Assembly (NCBI RefSeq): GCF_008370645.1
Contig: NZ_VTZN01000025.1
Span: forward strand, 1 to 43,391
Origin: Mycobacterium simiae
GTDB taxonomy: Bacteria; Actinomycetota; Actinomycetes; Mycobacteriales; Mycobacteriaceae
Length of the DNA: 43,391 nucleotides
Reading direction: 5' to 3'
The notes beneath the pieces are model-generated. The model saw nothing but the letters and a program-made list of their open reading frames with translations. It had not been told where the DNA came from and did not search any database. A program made the translations under genes and the position numbers. Positions within the stretch are counted from its first letter, which is position 1. Every line of letters starts with the position of its first letter. Positions 18,636 to 28,463 of the stretch are shown piece by piece.

Positions 18636-19889
18636 ATGTGCATGGCCAGTGTGACTTCGCGATGCTCGCGTGCTGGTGCCGAGGCGCTGCGTCAGGGCAC
18701 GCAGCTCGCGGCTGACGCACGAGACACCATCCGCTCGGGTGCGGTCCTGCTTCGGGGTTCCCCGTTCGCCCTCGGTTGGGTCGCGGGCTGGGTGTCCACC
18801 GAGTTTCCCTTACATGTTGTCACCGGGCATGCGCTGTCTCGGGTATCGCCCCCCGCGATCGGCCGGTTCGGTACCCAGTGGGCGGCGCAGCGTGCGGACC
18901 TGGCCTTGACTGGGGCACTCGAGGAATCCTTCGGTCCGGACTTCCGTGACTCGGTATCACATCCGACCACCGATCCTTCCGCATGCGCGCGCCGGGGAAG
19001 GTTGCTCCGCAACGGGCCCCGCCGCCGCTACGCGGCACAAACCTCCGACATCTCCTACGGCCCGGGCGGACGGGCACACCTGCTCGACATCTGGCGGCGC
19101 CCCGAACTGGCACCCGGCTGCCGGGCGCCCGTGCTGATCCAGGTTCCGGGCGGTGCGTGGAGCGTCAACGCAAAACGCCCGCAGGCGTACACCTTGATGA
19201 GCCGGATGGTGGAACTGGGCTGGATTTGCGTCTCCATCAACTACAGCAAGAGCCCGCGCAGCAAGTTTCCAGCACACGTCATCGACGTCAAGAGGGCGAT
19301 CGCCTGGGTCCGCGAGAATATCGCCGATTATGGTGGCGACCCCAGTTTCATCGGAATCACCGGCGGGTCAGCGGGTGCGCACTTAGCGTCACTGGCGGCG
19401 CTCACTCCCAACGACCCGACCCTTCAGCCTGGCTTTGAACACGCCGATACGACGGTCCAGGCGGTGGCGCCGTACTACGGCGTGTATGACTTCACCGACT
19501 TCGACAACATGCACGAGATGATGCTGCCGTTCCTTGAGCATTTCGTGTTCAAGGCCCGCTACGCCGAGCAACCGGAGCGATTCACCGAGGCCTCGCCGAT
19601 TTCCTACGTCCACCGCGAGGCGCCGCCGTTCTTCGTGCTGCACGGCGAAAAGGACCAGCTGGTCCCTAGCGGCCAAGCCCGAGCTTTCTGCGCGGCGTTA
19701 CGCGGCGCCGGAGCTGCCACCGTGGCCTACGCCGAGCTCGCCAATGCCCACCATGCCTTTGACATCACCCCGACAGTCCGCTCCCGGCTGGCCGCCAATG
19801 CCGTTTCCGATTTCCTGGGGGTCGTGTACGGGCGGCAGACCAGCGCCCTGCTGAACTCGCTGGCGCTGTCGGCGACCTCGGCCAGCTGA
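18636..19889 (+). CDS. lipQ: Carboxylesterase/lipase LipQ (HSL-type alpha/beta hydrolase)
   Basis: A 417-residue alpha/beta hydrolase. The oxyanion region PVLIQVPGGAW is near residue 166, and the nucleophile elbow GITGGSAGAH contains S245. The acid is D340 (HGEKDQLVP) and the base is H372 or H373 (NAHHAFD), so the triad is complete. The first 130 residues are a mycobacterial N-terminal extension with a weakly hydrophobic segment (VLLRGSPFALGWVAGW). ATG at 18636 (MCMASV) is chosen because homologues I remember begin there; GTG at 18624 is an alternative. It heads a lipid-related cluster with WS/DGAT and acyltransferases, 214 bases upstream of them. Substrate likely a short or medium ester. Confidence 0.88.
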   Translation: MCMASVTSRCSRAGAEALRQGTQLAADARDTIRSGAVLLRGSPFALGWVAGWVSTEFPLHVVTGHALSRVSPPAIGRFGTQWAAQRADLALTGALEESFGPDFRDSVSHPTTDPSACARRGRLLRNGPRRRYAAQTSDISYGPGGRAHLLDIWRRPELAPGCRAPVLIQVPGGAWSVNAKRPQAYTLMSRMVELGWICVSINYSKSPRSKFPAHVIDVKRAIAWVRENIADYGGDPSFIGITGGSAGAHLASLAALTPNDPTLQPGFEHADTTVQAVAPYYGVYDFTDFDNMHEMMLPFLEHFVFKARYAEQPERFTEASPISYVHREAPPFFVLHGEKDQLVPSGQARAFCAALRGAGAATVAYAELANAHHAFDITPTVRSRLAANAVSDFLGVVYGRQTSALLNSLALSATSAS

Positions 19890-20103
19890 ACAGGGTCGCA
19901 GGCGCGAATTTCCGACTCGCTTGCCCATCAGAGTTCACCTCTGCCGGCTGCGGCTCACCGCAGCAATCCGGTGGATCCTCACTTTCACCACCGCGACAAC
20001 CGGACTAGCGTTGTGTTGGCAATTTCGGTGGCAGGTCGGAAGTAGGAGGCTTGATCAGCGGTGAGAGGGTTGGCGCGCCGAGTTATCCGGACCGCGTGGG
20101 GTC

Positions 20104-21582
20104 GTGACGATGGCTGAGCCTGCCGCGCCCGCCGTGCTGCCCGACGAGCTCGGACCGCTCGACTATTTGTTGCACCGGGGCGAGGCGAATCCACGTACCC
20201 GGTCGGGAATCATGGCGCTCGAACTCCTCGACACCACGCCAGACTGGGAACGCTTTCGGGCCCGGTTCGAAAATGCCTCGCGACGCGTCTTGCGGCTGCG
20301 GCAGAAGGTGGTTGTTCCAACCCTGCCGACCGCGGCGCCGCGCTGGGTAGTGGATCCAGATTTCAATCTCGATTTCCATGTGCGCCGGGTGCGGGTCGCC
20401 GAACCCGGCACCTTGCGGCAAGTGTTCGATCTTGCTGAGGTGATCCTGCAATCACCGCTGGACATTTCTCGTCCGCTGTGGACAGCCACCCTGGTTGAGG
20501 GTTTGGCCGACGGCAAGGCAGCCATGCTGCTGCATGTAAGCCACGCCGTCACTGACGGTGTGGGTGGCGTCGAGATGTTCGCGCAAATCTACGACCTGGA
20601 GCGTGACCCACCGCCCAGACCGACTCCACCGCAACCCATTCCGCAGGATCTTTCGTCGAACGACTTGATGCGCCAGGGCATCAACCACCTGCCCATGGCT
20701 ATTGTCGGTGGGGTCTTGGGCGCACTGTCTGGAGCGGTATCGGTGGCCGGCCGCGCGGTTTTGGAGCCTACGTCTACCGTGTCGGGCCTGGTCGGCTATG
20801 CGCTGTCCAGTGTGCGGGTGATGAACCGGGCCGCTGAGCCGTCGCCGCTGCTGCGCCGGCGCAGCCTGACCACTCGCACCGAGGCGATCGACATGCCGCT
20901 TTCGGACCTGCACAAGGCGGCAAAGGCTGGGGGTGGGTCGATCAATGACGCCTATCTCGCGGGCCTCTGCGGTGCGCTGCGGCTTTACCACGAGGGGCTT
21001 GGCGTGCCGATCAGTACGCTGCCGATGGCGGTGCCGGTGAACCTACGCGGCGACGCCGACGCGGCCGGCGGCAACCAATTCACCGGCGTCAATCTGGCTG
21101 CTCCGATAGGCACCGTCGATCCGACCGCTCGGATGAGGAAAATCCGGGCGCAGATGACGCAGCGCCGCGATGAGCCGGCGATGAACGTCGTCGGGTCCCT
21201 CGCGCCGGTGCTAAGCATCTTGCCGAGAGCGGTATTGGAGGGCATCACTAGTTCGGTGGTCGGCTCTGACGTTCAAGCCAGCAATGTGCCGGTCTTTCCC
21301 GGAGATACCTTCCTCGCCGGTGCGAAAATAATGCGCCAGTATGGGATTGGCCCGCTGCCCGGTGTGGCGATGATGGTGGTACTGATATCGCGGGGCGGCT
21401 GGTGCACCATTACCGTGCGCTACGACCGGGCCTCGGTCCGCAACGACGAATTGTTCGCGCAGTGCCTGCTGAAGGGTTTCAACGAGATCCTCGCGCTGGC
21501 AGGCGACCCGGCTCCGCGGGCGAGACCCGCATCCTTCTCTACGCCGGACGAAGCGGACTCGCGATCGGTTTCCGGCTCATGA
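20104..21582 (+). CDS. Wax ester synthase/diacylglycerol acyltransferase (WS/DGAT) family protein (Rv2484c-like)
   Basis: A 492-residue WS/DGAT protein with an N-terminal condensation-like domain and the C-terminal WS/DGAT domain (VPVNLRGDADAAGGNQFTG near 315). The active motif is SHAVTDG, with H147 and D151; the first His of the common HHxxxDG is Ser, but the catalytic second His and the DG remain. It would acylate diacylglycerol or a long alcohol from acyl-CoA for triacylglycerol or wax. Start GTG 20104 or ATG 20110 cannot be separated; GGGG lies just upstream. The stop overlaps the plsC start (ATGA), tying it to glycerolipid synthesis. Confidence 0.88.
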   Translation: MTMAEPAAPAVLPDELGPLDYLLHRGEANPRTRSGIMALELLDTTPDWERFRARFENASRRVLRLRQKVVVPTLPTAAPRWVVDPDFNLDFHVRRVRVAEPGTLRQVFDLAEVILQSPLDISRPLWTATLVEGLADGKAAMLLHVSHAVTDGVGGVEMFAQIYDLERDPPPRPTPPQPIPQDLSSNDLMRQGINHLPMAIVGGVLGALSGAVSVAGRAVLEPTSTVSGLVGYALSSVRVMNRAAEPSPLLRRRSLTTRTEAIDMPLSDLHKAAKAGGGSINDAYLAGLCGALRLYHEGLGVPISTLPMAVPVNLRGDADAAGGNQFTGVNLAAPIGTVDPTARMRKIRAQMTQRRDEPAMNVVGSLAPVLSILPRAVLEGITSSVVGSDVQASNVPVFPGDTFLAGAKIMRQYGIGPLPGVAMMVVLISRGGWCTITVRYDRASVRNDELFAQCLLKGFNEILALAGDPAPRARPASFSTPDEADSRSVSGS

Positions 21583-23372
21583 GTACCTCCAAAGAACAAC
21601 AGGAAGAGCGCGAAACGCAAAGGCCAGCATGCGATTTGCGATTGCCTGGCTCGGTGGCCGAGATCATGGCCAGCCCTCCCGGGCCCAAGGTCGGTGCGTT
21701 TTTCGACCTCGATGGGACGCTGGTGGCCGGCTTCACGGCCGTCATCCTCACCCAGGAGCGGCTGCGGCGCCGCGACATGGGAGTGGGCGAGCTGCTCAGT
21801 ATGGTTCAGGCCGGGCTGAACCATACTCTGGGGCGCATCGAGTTCGAAGACCTCATCATCAAGGCCTCTTCGGCGCTGCGCGGGCGACTGCTCAGCGACT
21901 TGGAGGAGATCGGCGAGCGGTTGTTTGCCCAACGGATCGAATCCCGGATCTATCCCGAAATGCGGGAGCTGGTACGGGCTCATGTGGCGCGCGGTCATAC
22001 CGTGGTGCTCAGCTCGTCGGCGCTGACCATCCAGGTCAATCCGGTGGCCCGCTTCTTGGGGATCACCAACATGCTTACCAACATGTTCGAGACCGATGAA
22101 GATGGCATACTCAGCGGCGACGTGGTGCGGCCGATCTTGTGGGGACCGGGCAAAGCCGCCGCGGTACAGCGTTTTTCGGCCGAGCACGACATCGACCTCA
22201 AAGATAGCTACTTCTACGCCGACGGTGACGAGGACGTCGCCCTGATGTATCTGGTCGGCAATCCGCGGCCGACGAACCCCGAAGGCAAGATGGCCGCGGT
22301 GGCCAAGCGCCGTGGCTGGCCGATTTTGAAGTTCAACAGCCGTGGCGGCGTTGGTCTGCGGCGGCAGTTGCGAACGCTTGCCGGCTTCAGCACGATGTTC
22401 CCAGTCGCGGCCGGTGCACTAGGTCTCGGTGTGCTCACCGGGAGCCGGCGGCGTGGGGTGAACTTCTTCACCGCGAACTTCTCCCAATTGTTGCTAGCCA
22501 CCAGTGGCGTGCATCTGAATGTCATCGGGAAAGAGAATCTGACCGCGCAGCGCCCTGCCGTCTTTATCTTTAACCACCGCAACCAGGTTGACCCGGTGAT
22601 AGCTGGAGCGCTGGTGCGTGACAACTGGGTTGGCGTGGGCAAGAAGGAACTGCAGAACGACCCGATCATGGGCACGCTGGGCAAGCTCCTGGACGGTGTA
22701 TTCATCGATCGGGACGATCCGGTTGCTGCGGTGGAAACGCTGCACACCGTCGAAGAACGCGCCAAAAACGGATTGTCCATCGTGATCGCCCCCGAGGGCA
22801 CCCGATTAGACACCACCGAAGTCGGGCCATTCAAGAAGGGGCCGTTCCGCATCGCGATGGCTGCCGGGATACCGATCGTCCCCATCGTGATCCGCAATGC
22901 GGAGATCGTCGCCTCGAGAAACTCCACCACGATCAATCCCGGCACCGTCGACGTCGCGGTGTTTCCGCCTATCCCGGTCGATAACTGGACTATCGAAACA
23001 CTTCCGGACCGCATTGCCGAGGTGCGCCAGCTGTATTTGGACACACTGAAGGACTGGCCGGTCGACGAGCTACCAGAAGTCGGCGTGTACGCCGAGCGAA
23101 AGGCTGCGAAGAAAGTGAGGGCTGCCAAAGCCGCCACCAAGAAAACGCCGGCGAAAAAGGCCGCTGCCAAGAGCGCGCCGAAGAAGGTCGTGAAGAAGAC
23201 CGCGGCACAGGCGCCGGCCAAGAGAGCATCAAAGTCCGCCGCGAAAAAGCCGGCCACGACGAACCCGGACGGATCCGCACTGGCCGTCAAAGATGCTGCG
23301 GCACACCAGCCTGACGCGGACGAGGCTACGGCCACTGAGCGTTCGGGCTCGATGCCTAAAGGGCAGCCGTGA
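21579..23372 (+). CDS. plsC: HAD hydrolase-acylglycerolphosphate acyltransferase fusion PlsC
   Basis: A 597-residue bifunctional protein. N-terminal HAD phosphatase domain: nucleophile motif DLDGT (D43, D45), and late motif [15 protein letters not shown] near 210. C-terminal PlsC domain: HX4D box NHRNQVD (H333, D338) and APEGTR near 405. The PlsC half makes phosphatidic acid from lysophosphatidic acid; the HAD half could dephosphorylate it, which is inference. The last 90 residues are a Lys/Ala/Pro-rich tail ([19 protein letters not shown]...) like histone H1 or mycobacterial HupB tails. Start ATG 21579 overlaps the WS/DGAT stop; the stop overlaps the plsB2 GTG. Confidence 0.92.
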   Translation: MSTSKEQQEERETQRPACDLRLPGSVAEIMASPPGPKVGAFFDLDGTLVAGFTAVILTQERLRRRDMGVGELLSMVQAGLNHTLGRIEFEDLIIKASSALRGRLLSDLEEIGERLFAQRIESRIYPEMRELVRAHVARGHTVVLSSSALTIQVNPVARFLGITNMLTNMFETDEDGILSGDVVRPILWGPGKAAAVQRFSAEHDIDLKDSYFYADGDEDVALMYLVGNPRPTNPEGKMAAVAKRRGWPILKFNSRGGVGLRRQLRTLAGFSTMFPVAAGALGLGVLTGSRRRGVNFFTANFSQLLLATSGVHLNVIGKENLTAQRPAVFIFNHRNQVDPVIAGALVRDNWVGVGKKELQNDPIMGTLGKLLDGVFIDRDDPVAAVETLHTVEERAKNGLSIVIAPEGTRLDTTEVGPFKKGPFRIAMAAGIPIVPIVIRNAEIVASRNSTTINPGTVDVAVFPPIPVDNWTIETLPDRIAEVRQLYLDTLKDWPVDELPEVGVYAERKAAKKVRAAKAATKKTPAKKAAAKSAPKKVVKKTAAQAPAKRASKSAAKKPATTNPDGSALAVKDAAAHQPDADEATATERSGSMPKGQP

Positions 23373-25735
23373 CCAAGCCAGTTGCCGACACCAGCGCATT
23401 CCTCATTGCGCAAGACACGCTGGTGCTAGCTTCGATGGAGTCGCCGGTCGAAATGCAGCTCATTATGGATTGGCTGGACCACCAACGTGCCCGCAATCCG
23501 GAGGCGAGAATCGACCTACTGAGGCTGCCGCCCCGCAACGCCGCGCCGACCACTTTGACTGCACTGGTGGAGCAACTCGAGTCCGGGGAAGACCGGTCGA
23601 TTGTGCCCGTGAAAGTGTTCTGGCAGCCGCCGGCCGATCGCGGCAGAGTGGCCAAGGTAGCTGGACTGCTTCCCGGCCGGGATCCTTACCACCCCAACCC
23701 ACGTCAGCAACGCCGCATCTTGCGCTCCGATCCCCGTCGAGCCAGGGTCGTAGCCGGGGAACCGGCCAAAGTCTCCGAACTGCGCCAGCAGTGCCGCGAA
23801 ACTACGGTGGGCGAGGACCAACGCGATTTCGCTCAGTTCGTTACCCGCCGGGCCATCCTGGCGCTGGCTCGCGCGGAGTACCGGATCCTTGGACCGCAAT
23901 ACAAGTCACCTCGGCTGGTGAAGCCGGAGATGTTGGCCTCAGCGCGATTTCGTGCCGGCTTGAAGCAAATCCCCGGTGCCACAGTCGAGGAAGCGGGCAG
24001 ACTTCTCGACGAGCTGGCTACCGGATGGAGCCAGGTGTCGATAGACCTGATCTCCGTTCTAGGCAGGTTGATCAGCCGTGGATTCGATCCTGAATTCGAT
24101 TACGACGCGTACCAGGTTGCGGCCATGCGGGCCGCGTTGGAAACTCATCCGGCGGTACTGCTGTTTTCCCATCGGTCATATATCGACGGTGCCGTGGTCC
24201 CAGTGGCCATGCAGGACAACCGATTACCGCCAGTGCACATGTTCGGCGGCGTCAACCTGTCGTTCGGCGTGATGGGCCCGTTGATGCGCCGCTCGGGAAT
24301 GATCTTTATCCGGCGCAACATCGGTGACGATCCGCTGTACAAGTACGTACTCAAGGAGTACGTCGGATACGTCGTGGAGAAGCGGTTCAATCTCAGTTGG
24401 TCCATCGAGGGGACCCGGTCGCGCACCGGAAAGATGTTGCCGCCCAAGCTCGGACTGATGAGCTACGTGGCAGACGCCTATCTCGACGGCCGCAGCGACG
24501 ACATCCTGCTGCAAGGGGTTTCGATTTGCTTCGACCAGCTGCACGAGATCGCCGAATATGCGGCCTACGCGCGCGGCGCCGAGAAGACGCCCGAGGGTTT
24601 TGGCTGGCTCTATAACTTCATCAAGGCGCAGGGGGAGCGCAACTACGGCAAAATTTATGTCCGGTTCCCCGAAGCGGTTTCGATGCGCCAATACCTAGGC
24701 CCACCGCACGGCTCACTGGCTCATGATCAGGCCGCGAAACGGCTTGCGCTGCAGAAGATGACATTTGAAGTCGCGTGGCGGATCTTGCAGTCGACGCCCG
24801 TGACCGCGACCGGATTGGTCTCTGCGTTATTGCTCACCACGCGAGGGGCCGCGTTGACGCTCGATCAGTTGCACCATACATTGCAGGACTCACTGGACTA
24901 CCTGGAACGCAAGCAGACACCGGTGTCGACCAGTGCGCTACGGCTGCGCTCGCGCGAAGGGGTGCGCGCGGCGGTCGACGCACTGTCGAACGGTCACCCG
25001 GTAACTCGGGTGGACTGCGGCCGGGAACCGGTCTGGTACATCGCACCGGACGATCAACTCGCCGCGGCGTTTTACCGGAACTCGGTAATCCATGCCTTCT
25101 TGGAGACCTCGATCGTCGAACTTGCGCTCGCACATGCCCGCCACACCGACGGTGACCGCATGGCTGCCTTCTGGGACCAGGCGATGAGGTTGCGAGATCT
25201 GCTGAAGTTCGACTTCTACTTCGCTGATTCGGCGGCATTTCGGGCCAACATCGCCGAAGAGATGGCCTGGCACAAAGATTGGGAACACCAAGTCGCCGCC
25301 GGTGGTGATGGCATTGACGCGATCTTGTATGCGAAGCGACCGTTGATGTCGGACGCGATGTTGCGGGTGTTTTTCGAGGCCTATGAGATTGTGGCCGACG
25401 TGTTGCGTGATGCTCCGGCGGATATCGGAGAAAAGGAACTAACCGAGTTGGCGCTCGGGGTGGGTCGCCAATACGTGGCACAGGCGCGGGTGCGCAGCAG
25501 CGAGCCGGTGTCGACGCTGCTATTCGCCACGGCCCGCCAAGTCGCCGCCGACCAGAACCTAATCGCTCCGGCACCGGATCTCGCCGAACGTCGTACCGCT
25601 TTCCGGCGCGAACTGCGATGCATTGTGCGTGACTTCGACTACGTTGAGAAAGTTGCGCGTAACCAGTTCGTCGCTCGCGAGTTCAAAGTTCGTCGCGGGC
25701 TCGTCGACAACAAGTATTCCAGCGCCGCGCAGTAG
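23369..25735 (+). CDS. plsB2: Glycerol-3-phosphate acyltransferase PlsB2
   Basis: A 788-residue PlsB-type enzyme that makes lysophosphatidic acid from glycerol-3-phosphate and acyl-CoA, the first step of glycerolipid synthesis. The acyltransferase HX4D box is SHRSYIDG (H268, D273), followed by the FIRRNIGDD and [11 protein letters not shown] glycerophosphate-binding blocks near 310-355. Length equals the M. tuberculosis protein within one residue. The GTG start overlaps plsC by GTGA. The order WS/DGAT-plsC-plsB2 lets one transcript supply successive acylations. No truncation seen. Confidence 0.93.
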   Translation: MTKPVADTSAFLIAQDTLVLASMESPVEMQLIMDWLDHQRARNPEARIDLLRLPPRNAAPTTLTALVEQLESGEDRSIVPVKVFWQPPADRGRVAKVAGLLPGRDPYHPNPRQQRRILRSDPRRARVVAGEPAKVSELRQQCRETTVGEDQRDFAQFVTRRAILALARAEYRILGPQYKSPRLVKPEMLASARFRAGLKQIPGATVEEAGRLLDELATGWSQVSIDLISVLGRLISRGFDPEFDYDAYQVAAMRAALETHPAVLLFSHRSYIDGAVVPVAMQDNRLPPVHMFGGVNLSFGVMGPLMRRSGMIFIRRNIGDDPLYKYVLKEYVGYVVEKRFNLSWSIEGTRSRTGKMLPPKLGLMSYVADAYLDGRSDDILLQGVSICFDQLHEIAEYAAYARGAEKTPEGFGWLYNFIKAQGERNYGKIYVRFPEAVSMRQYLGPPHGSLAHDQAAKRLALQKMTFEVAWRILQSTPVTATGLVSALLLTTRGAALTLDQLHHTLQDSLDYLERKQTPVSTSALRLRSREGVRAAVDALSNGHPVTRVDCGREPVWYIAPDDQLAAAFYRNSVIHAFLETSIVELALAHARHTDGDRMAAFWDQAMRLRDLLKFDFYFADSAAFRANIAEEMAWHKDWEHQVAAGGDGIDAILYAKRPLMSDAMLRVFFEAYEIVADVLRDAPADIGEKELTELALGVGRQYVAQARVRSSEPVSTLLFATARQVAADQNLIAPAPDLAERRTAFRRELRCIVRDFDYVEKVARNQFVAREFKVRRGLVDNKYSSAAQ

Positions 25736-26034
25736 CACCGTTATTCGGTGGCTCGGCGTCCTCGGCGGTGGTAATCACCTCCGCCACTGCAGTTACTGCG
25801 TCGTGGTGGCGCACCATTGCCCCGCTCTGAGCAGCAGGTTGCTTACGCAATTGGACTGTGCCGTGTTGAGCGTGTGGCTCCCATCCGAGCATCGATACGC
25901 GCTTATCCACAGCAGCGACTCTTTCCACAGGCATGCCCCGTGCGCACCCTCGCTGGTGCGGCGTGTCGGTGTCCCGGAGCTCAATAAGACCACCACGAGC
26001 GCTACCGCACGAGTATGAAGGGAATTCGAATCAC
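25736..26034. other. Intergenic region plsB2 to SSB-like gene
   Basis: 299 bases with no coding frame worth calling. In M. tuberculosis I recall an IS6110 copy and gene remnants at this junction; no transposase, terminal repeats or target duplication are seen here. Its 3' half contains the DnaA-box-like sites at 25903-25930. Confidence 0.5.
25903..25930 (+). promoter_or_regulatory. DnaA-box-like pair upstream of SSB-like gene
   Basis: TTATCCACA at 25903-25911 is a perfect match to the classical DnaA box. CTTTCCACA at 25921-25929 matches 7 of 9. They are 18 bases apart on the same strand, about 105-130 bases before the SSB-like start. Binding is inferred. Confidence 0.4.
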
Positions 26035-26550
26035 ATGTTTGAAACGCAGCTGACCGTCGTCGGTCATATCGTCAACGATCTGCAACGCCGGAAGGTCGGC
26101 GACCAAGAGGTCGTCAAATTCCGGGTAGCCAGCAATTCTCGCCGCAGGACTAGTGACGGCGGGTGGGAGCCGGGCAATTCGCTATTTATCACCGTCAGTT
26201 GCTGGGGACGGCTGGTCACCGGTGTCGGCGCGGCGTTGGGCAAGGGCGCACCGGTGATTGTGGTGGGCCACGTGTACACCAGCGAGTACGAGGACCGCGA
26301 CGGCAATCGCCGTTCCTCGCTGGAGATGCGGGCAACGTCGGTCGGGCCAGATCTCTCGCGAGTGTTCGTGCGCATCGAGAAGCCCAGTTACACTGGCCCG
26401 AGCCCGGAGAAGGTCCCGGCACCCGGAACGACGGGGGAGTCCGCGATCGTTGTGAACGACGAAGGCCTCGCCGCCGGGGTTGACTCTGTCCCAGACGTGG
26501 CTGCCGTCGAGGACGCTGCTGGCGACCCCGCGCTACCGTTATCGGCTTAG
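26035..26550 (+). CDS. Single-stranded DNA-binding protein paralogue (SsbB-like, Rv2478c)
   Basis: A 171-residue protein with an SSB-type OB fold over the first 110 residues (TVVGHIVNDLQRR, VVKFRVASNSRR, LFITVSCWG, VIVVGHVYTSEYEDRDGNRRSSLEMRATSVG). The C-terminal tail ends DPALPLSA and lacks the acidic DDDIPF-type tip of the replicative SSB, so it should not recruit partner proteins in the same way. This fits the second mycobacterial SSB, thought to act in stress or recombination. ATG at 26035 follows a GAAGGGA sequence. It lies 77 bases before ettA and could share its transcript. Confidence 0.88.
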   Translation: MFETQLTVVGHIVNDLQRRKVGDQEVVKFRVASNSRRRTSDGGWEPGNSLFITVSCWGRLVTGVGAALGKGAPVIVVGHVYTSEYEDRDGNRRSSLEMRATSVGPDLSRVFVRIEKPSYTGPSPEKVPAPGTTGESAIVVNDEGLAAGVDSVPDVAAVEDAAGDPALPLSA

Positions 26551-26627
26551 TACCGGTAGGTGGTGCCTAGGATGGTCGGCGGGGTACCCCGGCTAACCCT
26601 GCAAGATCAGAAAGGCAATACCGCGGC

Positions 26628-28304
26628 ATGGCTGAGTTCATCTACACGATGAAGAAGGTCCGCAAGGCGCACGGCGACAAGGTGATCCTCGACGACGTTA
26701 CGTTGAGTTTCTATCCCGGCGCCAAAATCGGTGTCGTCGGCCCCAACGGGGCTGGTAAGTCGAGCGTCTTGCGGATCATGGCTGGATTGGACAAGCCGAA
26801 TAATGGTGACGCGTTCCTGGCTACCGGGGCGGCGGTCGGCATCCTGCAACAGGAGCCGCCGTTGAACGACGAGAAGACTGTCCGGGGCAACGTCGAAGAG
26901 GGCTTGGGCGACATCAAGATCAAGCTTGACCGATTCAATGAGGTCGCAGAGCTGATGGCCACCGACTACTCCGACGAGCTGATGGAGGAAATGGGCCGAC
27001 TGCAAGAGGAATTGGACCACGCCGACGCATGGGATCTCGACTCGCAGCTGGAGCAAGCCATGGACGCGTTGCGCTGCCCACCACCAGACGAGCAAGTGAC
27101 CAACTTGTCCGGAGGCGAACGCCGCCGCGTCGCGTTATGCAAGCTGCTGCTGTCGAAGCCTGATCTGCTGTTGCTTGACGAACCGACCAACCACTTGGAC
27201 GCAGAAAGCGTGCAGTGGCTTGAACAACACCTGGCCAGCTATGCCGGAGCAATCCTCGCGGTCACCCACGACCGCTACTTCCTGGACAACGTCGCCCAAT
27301 GGATCCTGGAACTCGACCGTGGCCGCGCCTATCCGTATGAAGGCAACTACTCGACCTACTTAGAGAAAAAAGCGGAACGCATCGCGGTGCAGGGCCGCAA
27401 AGATGCCAAGTTGCAAAAAAGGTTGCAAGAGGAGCTGGCCTGGGTGCGCTCCGGCGCCAAGGCGCGCCAGGCCAAGAGCAAGGCTCGGCTACAGCGCTAC
27501 GAAGAGATGGCTGCCGAGGCGGAGAAGACCCGCAAGCTCGACTTCGAGGAGATCCAGATTCCGGTTGGGCCGCGGCTGGGCAACGTCGTTGTCGAGGTTG
27601 AGCACCTCGACAAGGGCTATGGCGGGCGCACCCTGATCAAGGACCTGTCCTTCACGCTGCCCCGCAACGGCATCGTCGGCGTTATCGGTCCTAACGGGGT
27701 CGGCAAGACCACGTTGTTCAAAACCATCGTCGGGCTAGAGCAGCCTGACAGCGGCACGGTCAAGGTAGGCGAGACCGTCAAACTGAGCTACGTTGACCAG
27801 GCCCGTGCCGGTATCGACCCGAAAAAGACGGTGTGGGAAGTTGTCTCCGATGGTCTGGATTACATCGAGGTTGGCCAAAACGAGATACCGTCTCGAGCCT
27901 ACGTGTCGGCCTTCGGGTTCAAAGGGCCAGACCAGCAGAAGCCGGCCGGGGTGCTATCGGGCGGGGAACGCAACCGGCTCAATCTCGCGCTGACCCTCAA
28001 GCAAGGCGGCAACCTGATCCTGCTCGACGAACCGACCAACGACCTGGACGTCGAGACGCTGAGTTCATTGGAGAACGCCCTGGTGAACTTCCCCGGTTGC
28101 GCTGTGGTGATCTCACACGATCGCTGGTTCCTCGACCGGACCTGTACGCACCTCCTGGCGTGGGAAGGTGACGGCGACAATGAGGCCAAGTGGTTCTGGT
28201 TCGAGGGCAATTTCGGCGCTTACGAGGAAAACAAAGTAGAACGGCTTGGTATCGACGCCGCGCGTCCGCACCGGCTTACTCACCGGAGGCTGACGCGCGA
28301 CTAG
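26628..28304 (+). CDS. ettA: ABC-F translation factor EttA (Rv2477c-like)
   Basis: A 558-residue tandem ATPase without membrane segments. Walker A motifs GPNGAGKSS (from residue 38) and GPNGVGKTT (from 354), signatures NLSGGERRR (near 160) and VLSGGERNR, and Walker B LLLLDEPTNHLD and LILLDEPTNDLD are all present. The charged arm/linker between domains (about 240-320) is rich in Lys, Arg, Glu. EttA-type factors bind the ribosomal E site and gate entry into elongation according to ATP/ADP level; activity of the mycobacterial protein on ribosomes is reported (recalled). Length matches M. tuberculosis exactly. A 54-bp tandem repeat follows the stop. Confidence 0.94.
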   Translation: MAEFIYTMKKVRKAHGDKVILDDVTLSFYPGAKIGVVGPNGAGKSSVLRIMAGLDKPNNGDAFLATGAAVGILQQEPPLNDEKTVRGNVEEGLGDIKIKLDRFNEVAELMATDYSDELMEEMGRLQEELDHADAWDLDSQLEQAMDALRCPPPDEQVTNLSGGERRRVALCKLLLSKPDLLLLDEPTNHLDAESVQWLEQHLASYAGAILAVTHDRYFLDNVAQWILELDRGRAYPYEGNYSTYLEKKAERIAVQGRKDAKLQKRLQEELAWVRSGAKARQAKSKARLQRYEEMAAEAEKTRKLDFEEIQIPVGPRLGNVVVEVEHLDKGYGGRTLIKDLSFTLPRNGIVGVIGPNGVGKTTLFKTIVGLEQPDSGTVKVGETVKLSYVDQARAGIDPKKTVWEVVSDGLDYIEVGQNEIPSRAYVSAFGFKGPDQQKPAGVLSGGERNRLNLALTLKQGGNLILLDEPTNDLDVETLSSLENALVNFPGCAVVISHDRWFLDRTCTHLLAWEGDGDNEAKWFWFEGNFGAYEENKVERLGIDAARPHRLTHRRLTRD

Positions 28305-28318
28305 TGTGAGGTTTGCTC

Positions 28319-28427
28319 GGGCCCCGCGACGATGCGGCCGGTACGGCCGCTGAGGAGGGGGGCGATCGGGCAGGGCCCCGCGACGATGCGGCCGGTACGG
28401 CCGCTGAGGAGGGGGGCGATCAAGCAG
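28319..28427. repeat. Tandem 54-bp repeat, two copies, each with a perfect hairpin
   Basis: Copy 1 is 28319-28372 and copy 2 is 28373-28427. They differ at two bases near the end of the unit. Each contains GCGGCCG-GTA-CGGCCGC (28334-28350 and 28388-28404), able to form a seven-pair hairpin. Flanking sequence (CCCGCGACGATG, GAGGAGGGGGGCGATC) resembles dispersed intergenic repeats of mycobacteria. It lies between ettA and gdh, so it could act as terminator, mRNA-stability element or variable-number repeat. Confidence 0.85.
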
Positions 28428-28463
28428 CGCGCTGGTATCCGTCGTGAGTGGGGAGCAGCCGGT

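Noticed and set aside
25736..26034. Insertion-sequence remnant between plsB2 and the SSB-like gene
   Set aside because: No transposase fragment, terminal inverted repeats or target duplication found.
28319..28427. CRISPR array
   Set aside because: Two directly abutting copies without distinct spacers and no cas genes; no CRISPR seen anywhere in the window.
28332..28463. N-terminal extension of Gdh encoded through the 54-bp repeat
   Set aside because: The frame is open, but homology begins at ATG 28464 and the upstream translation is repeat-derived Arg/Pro sequence.
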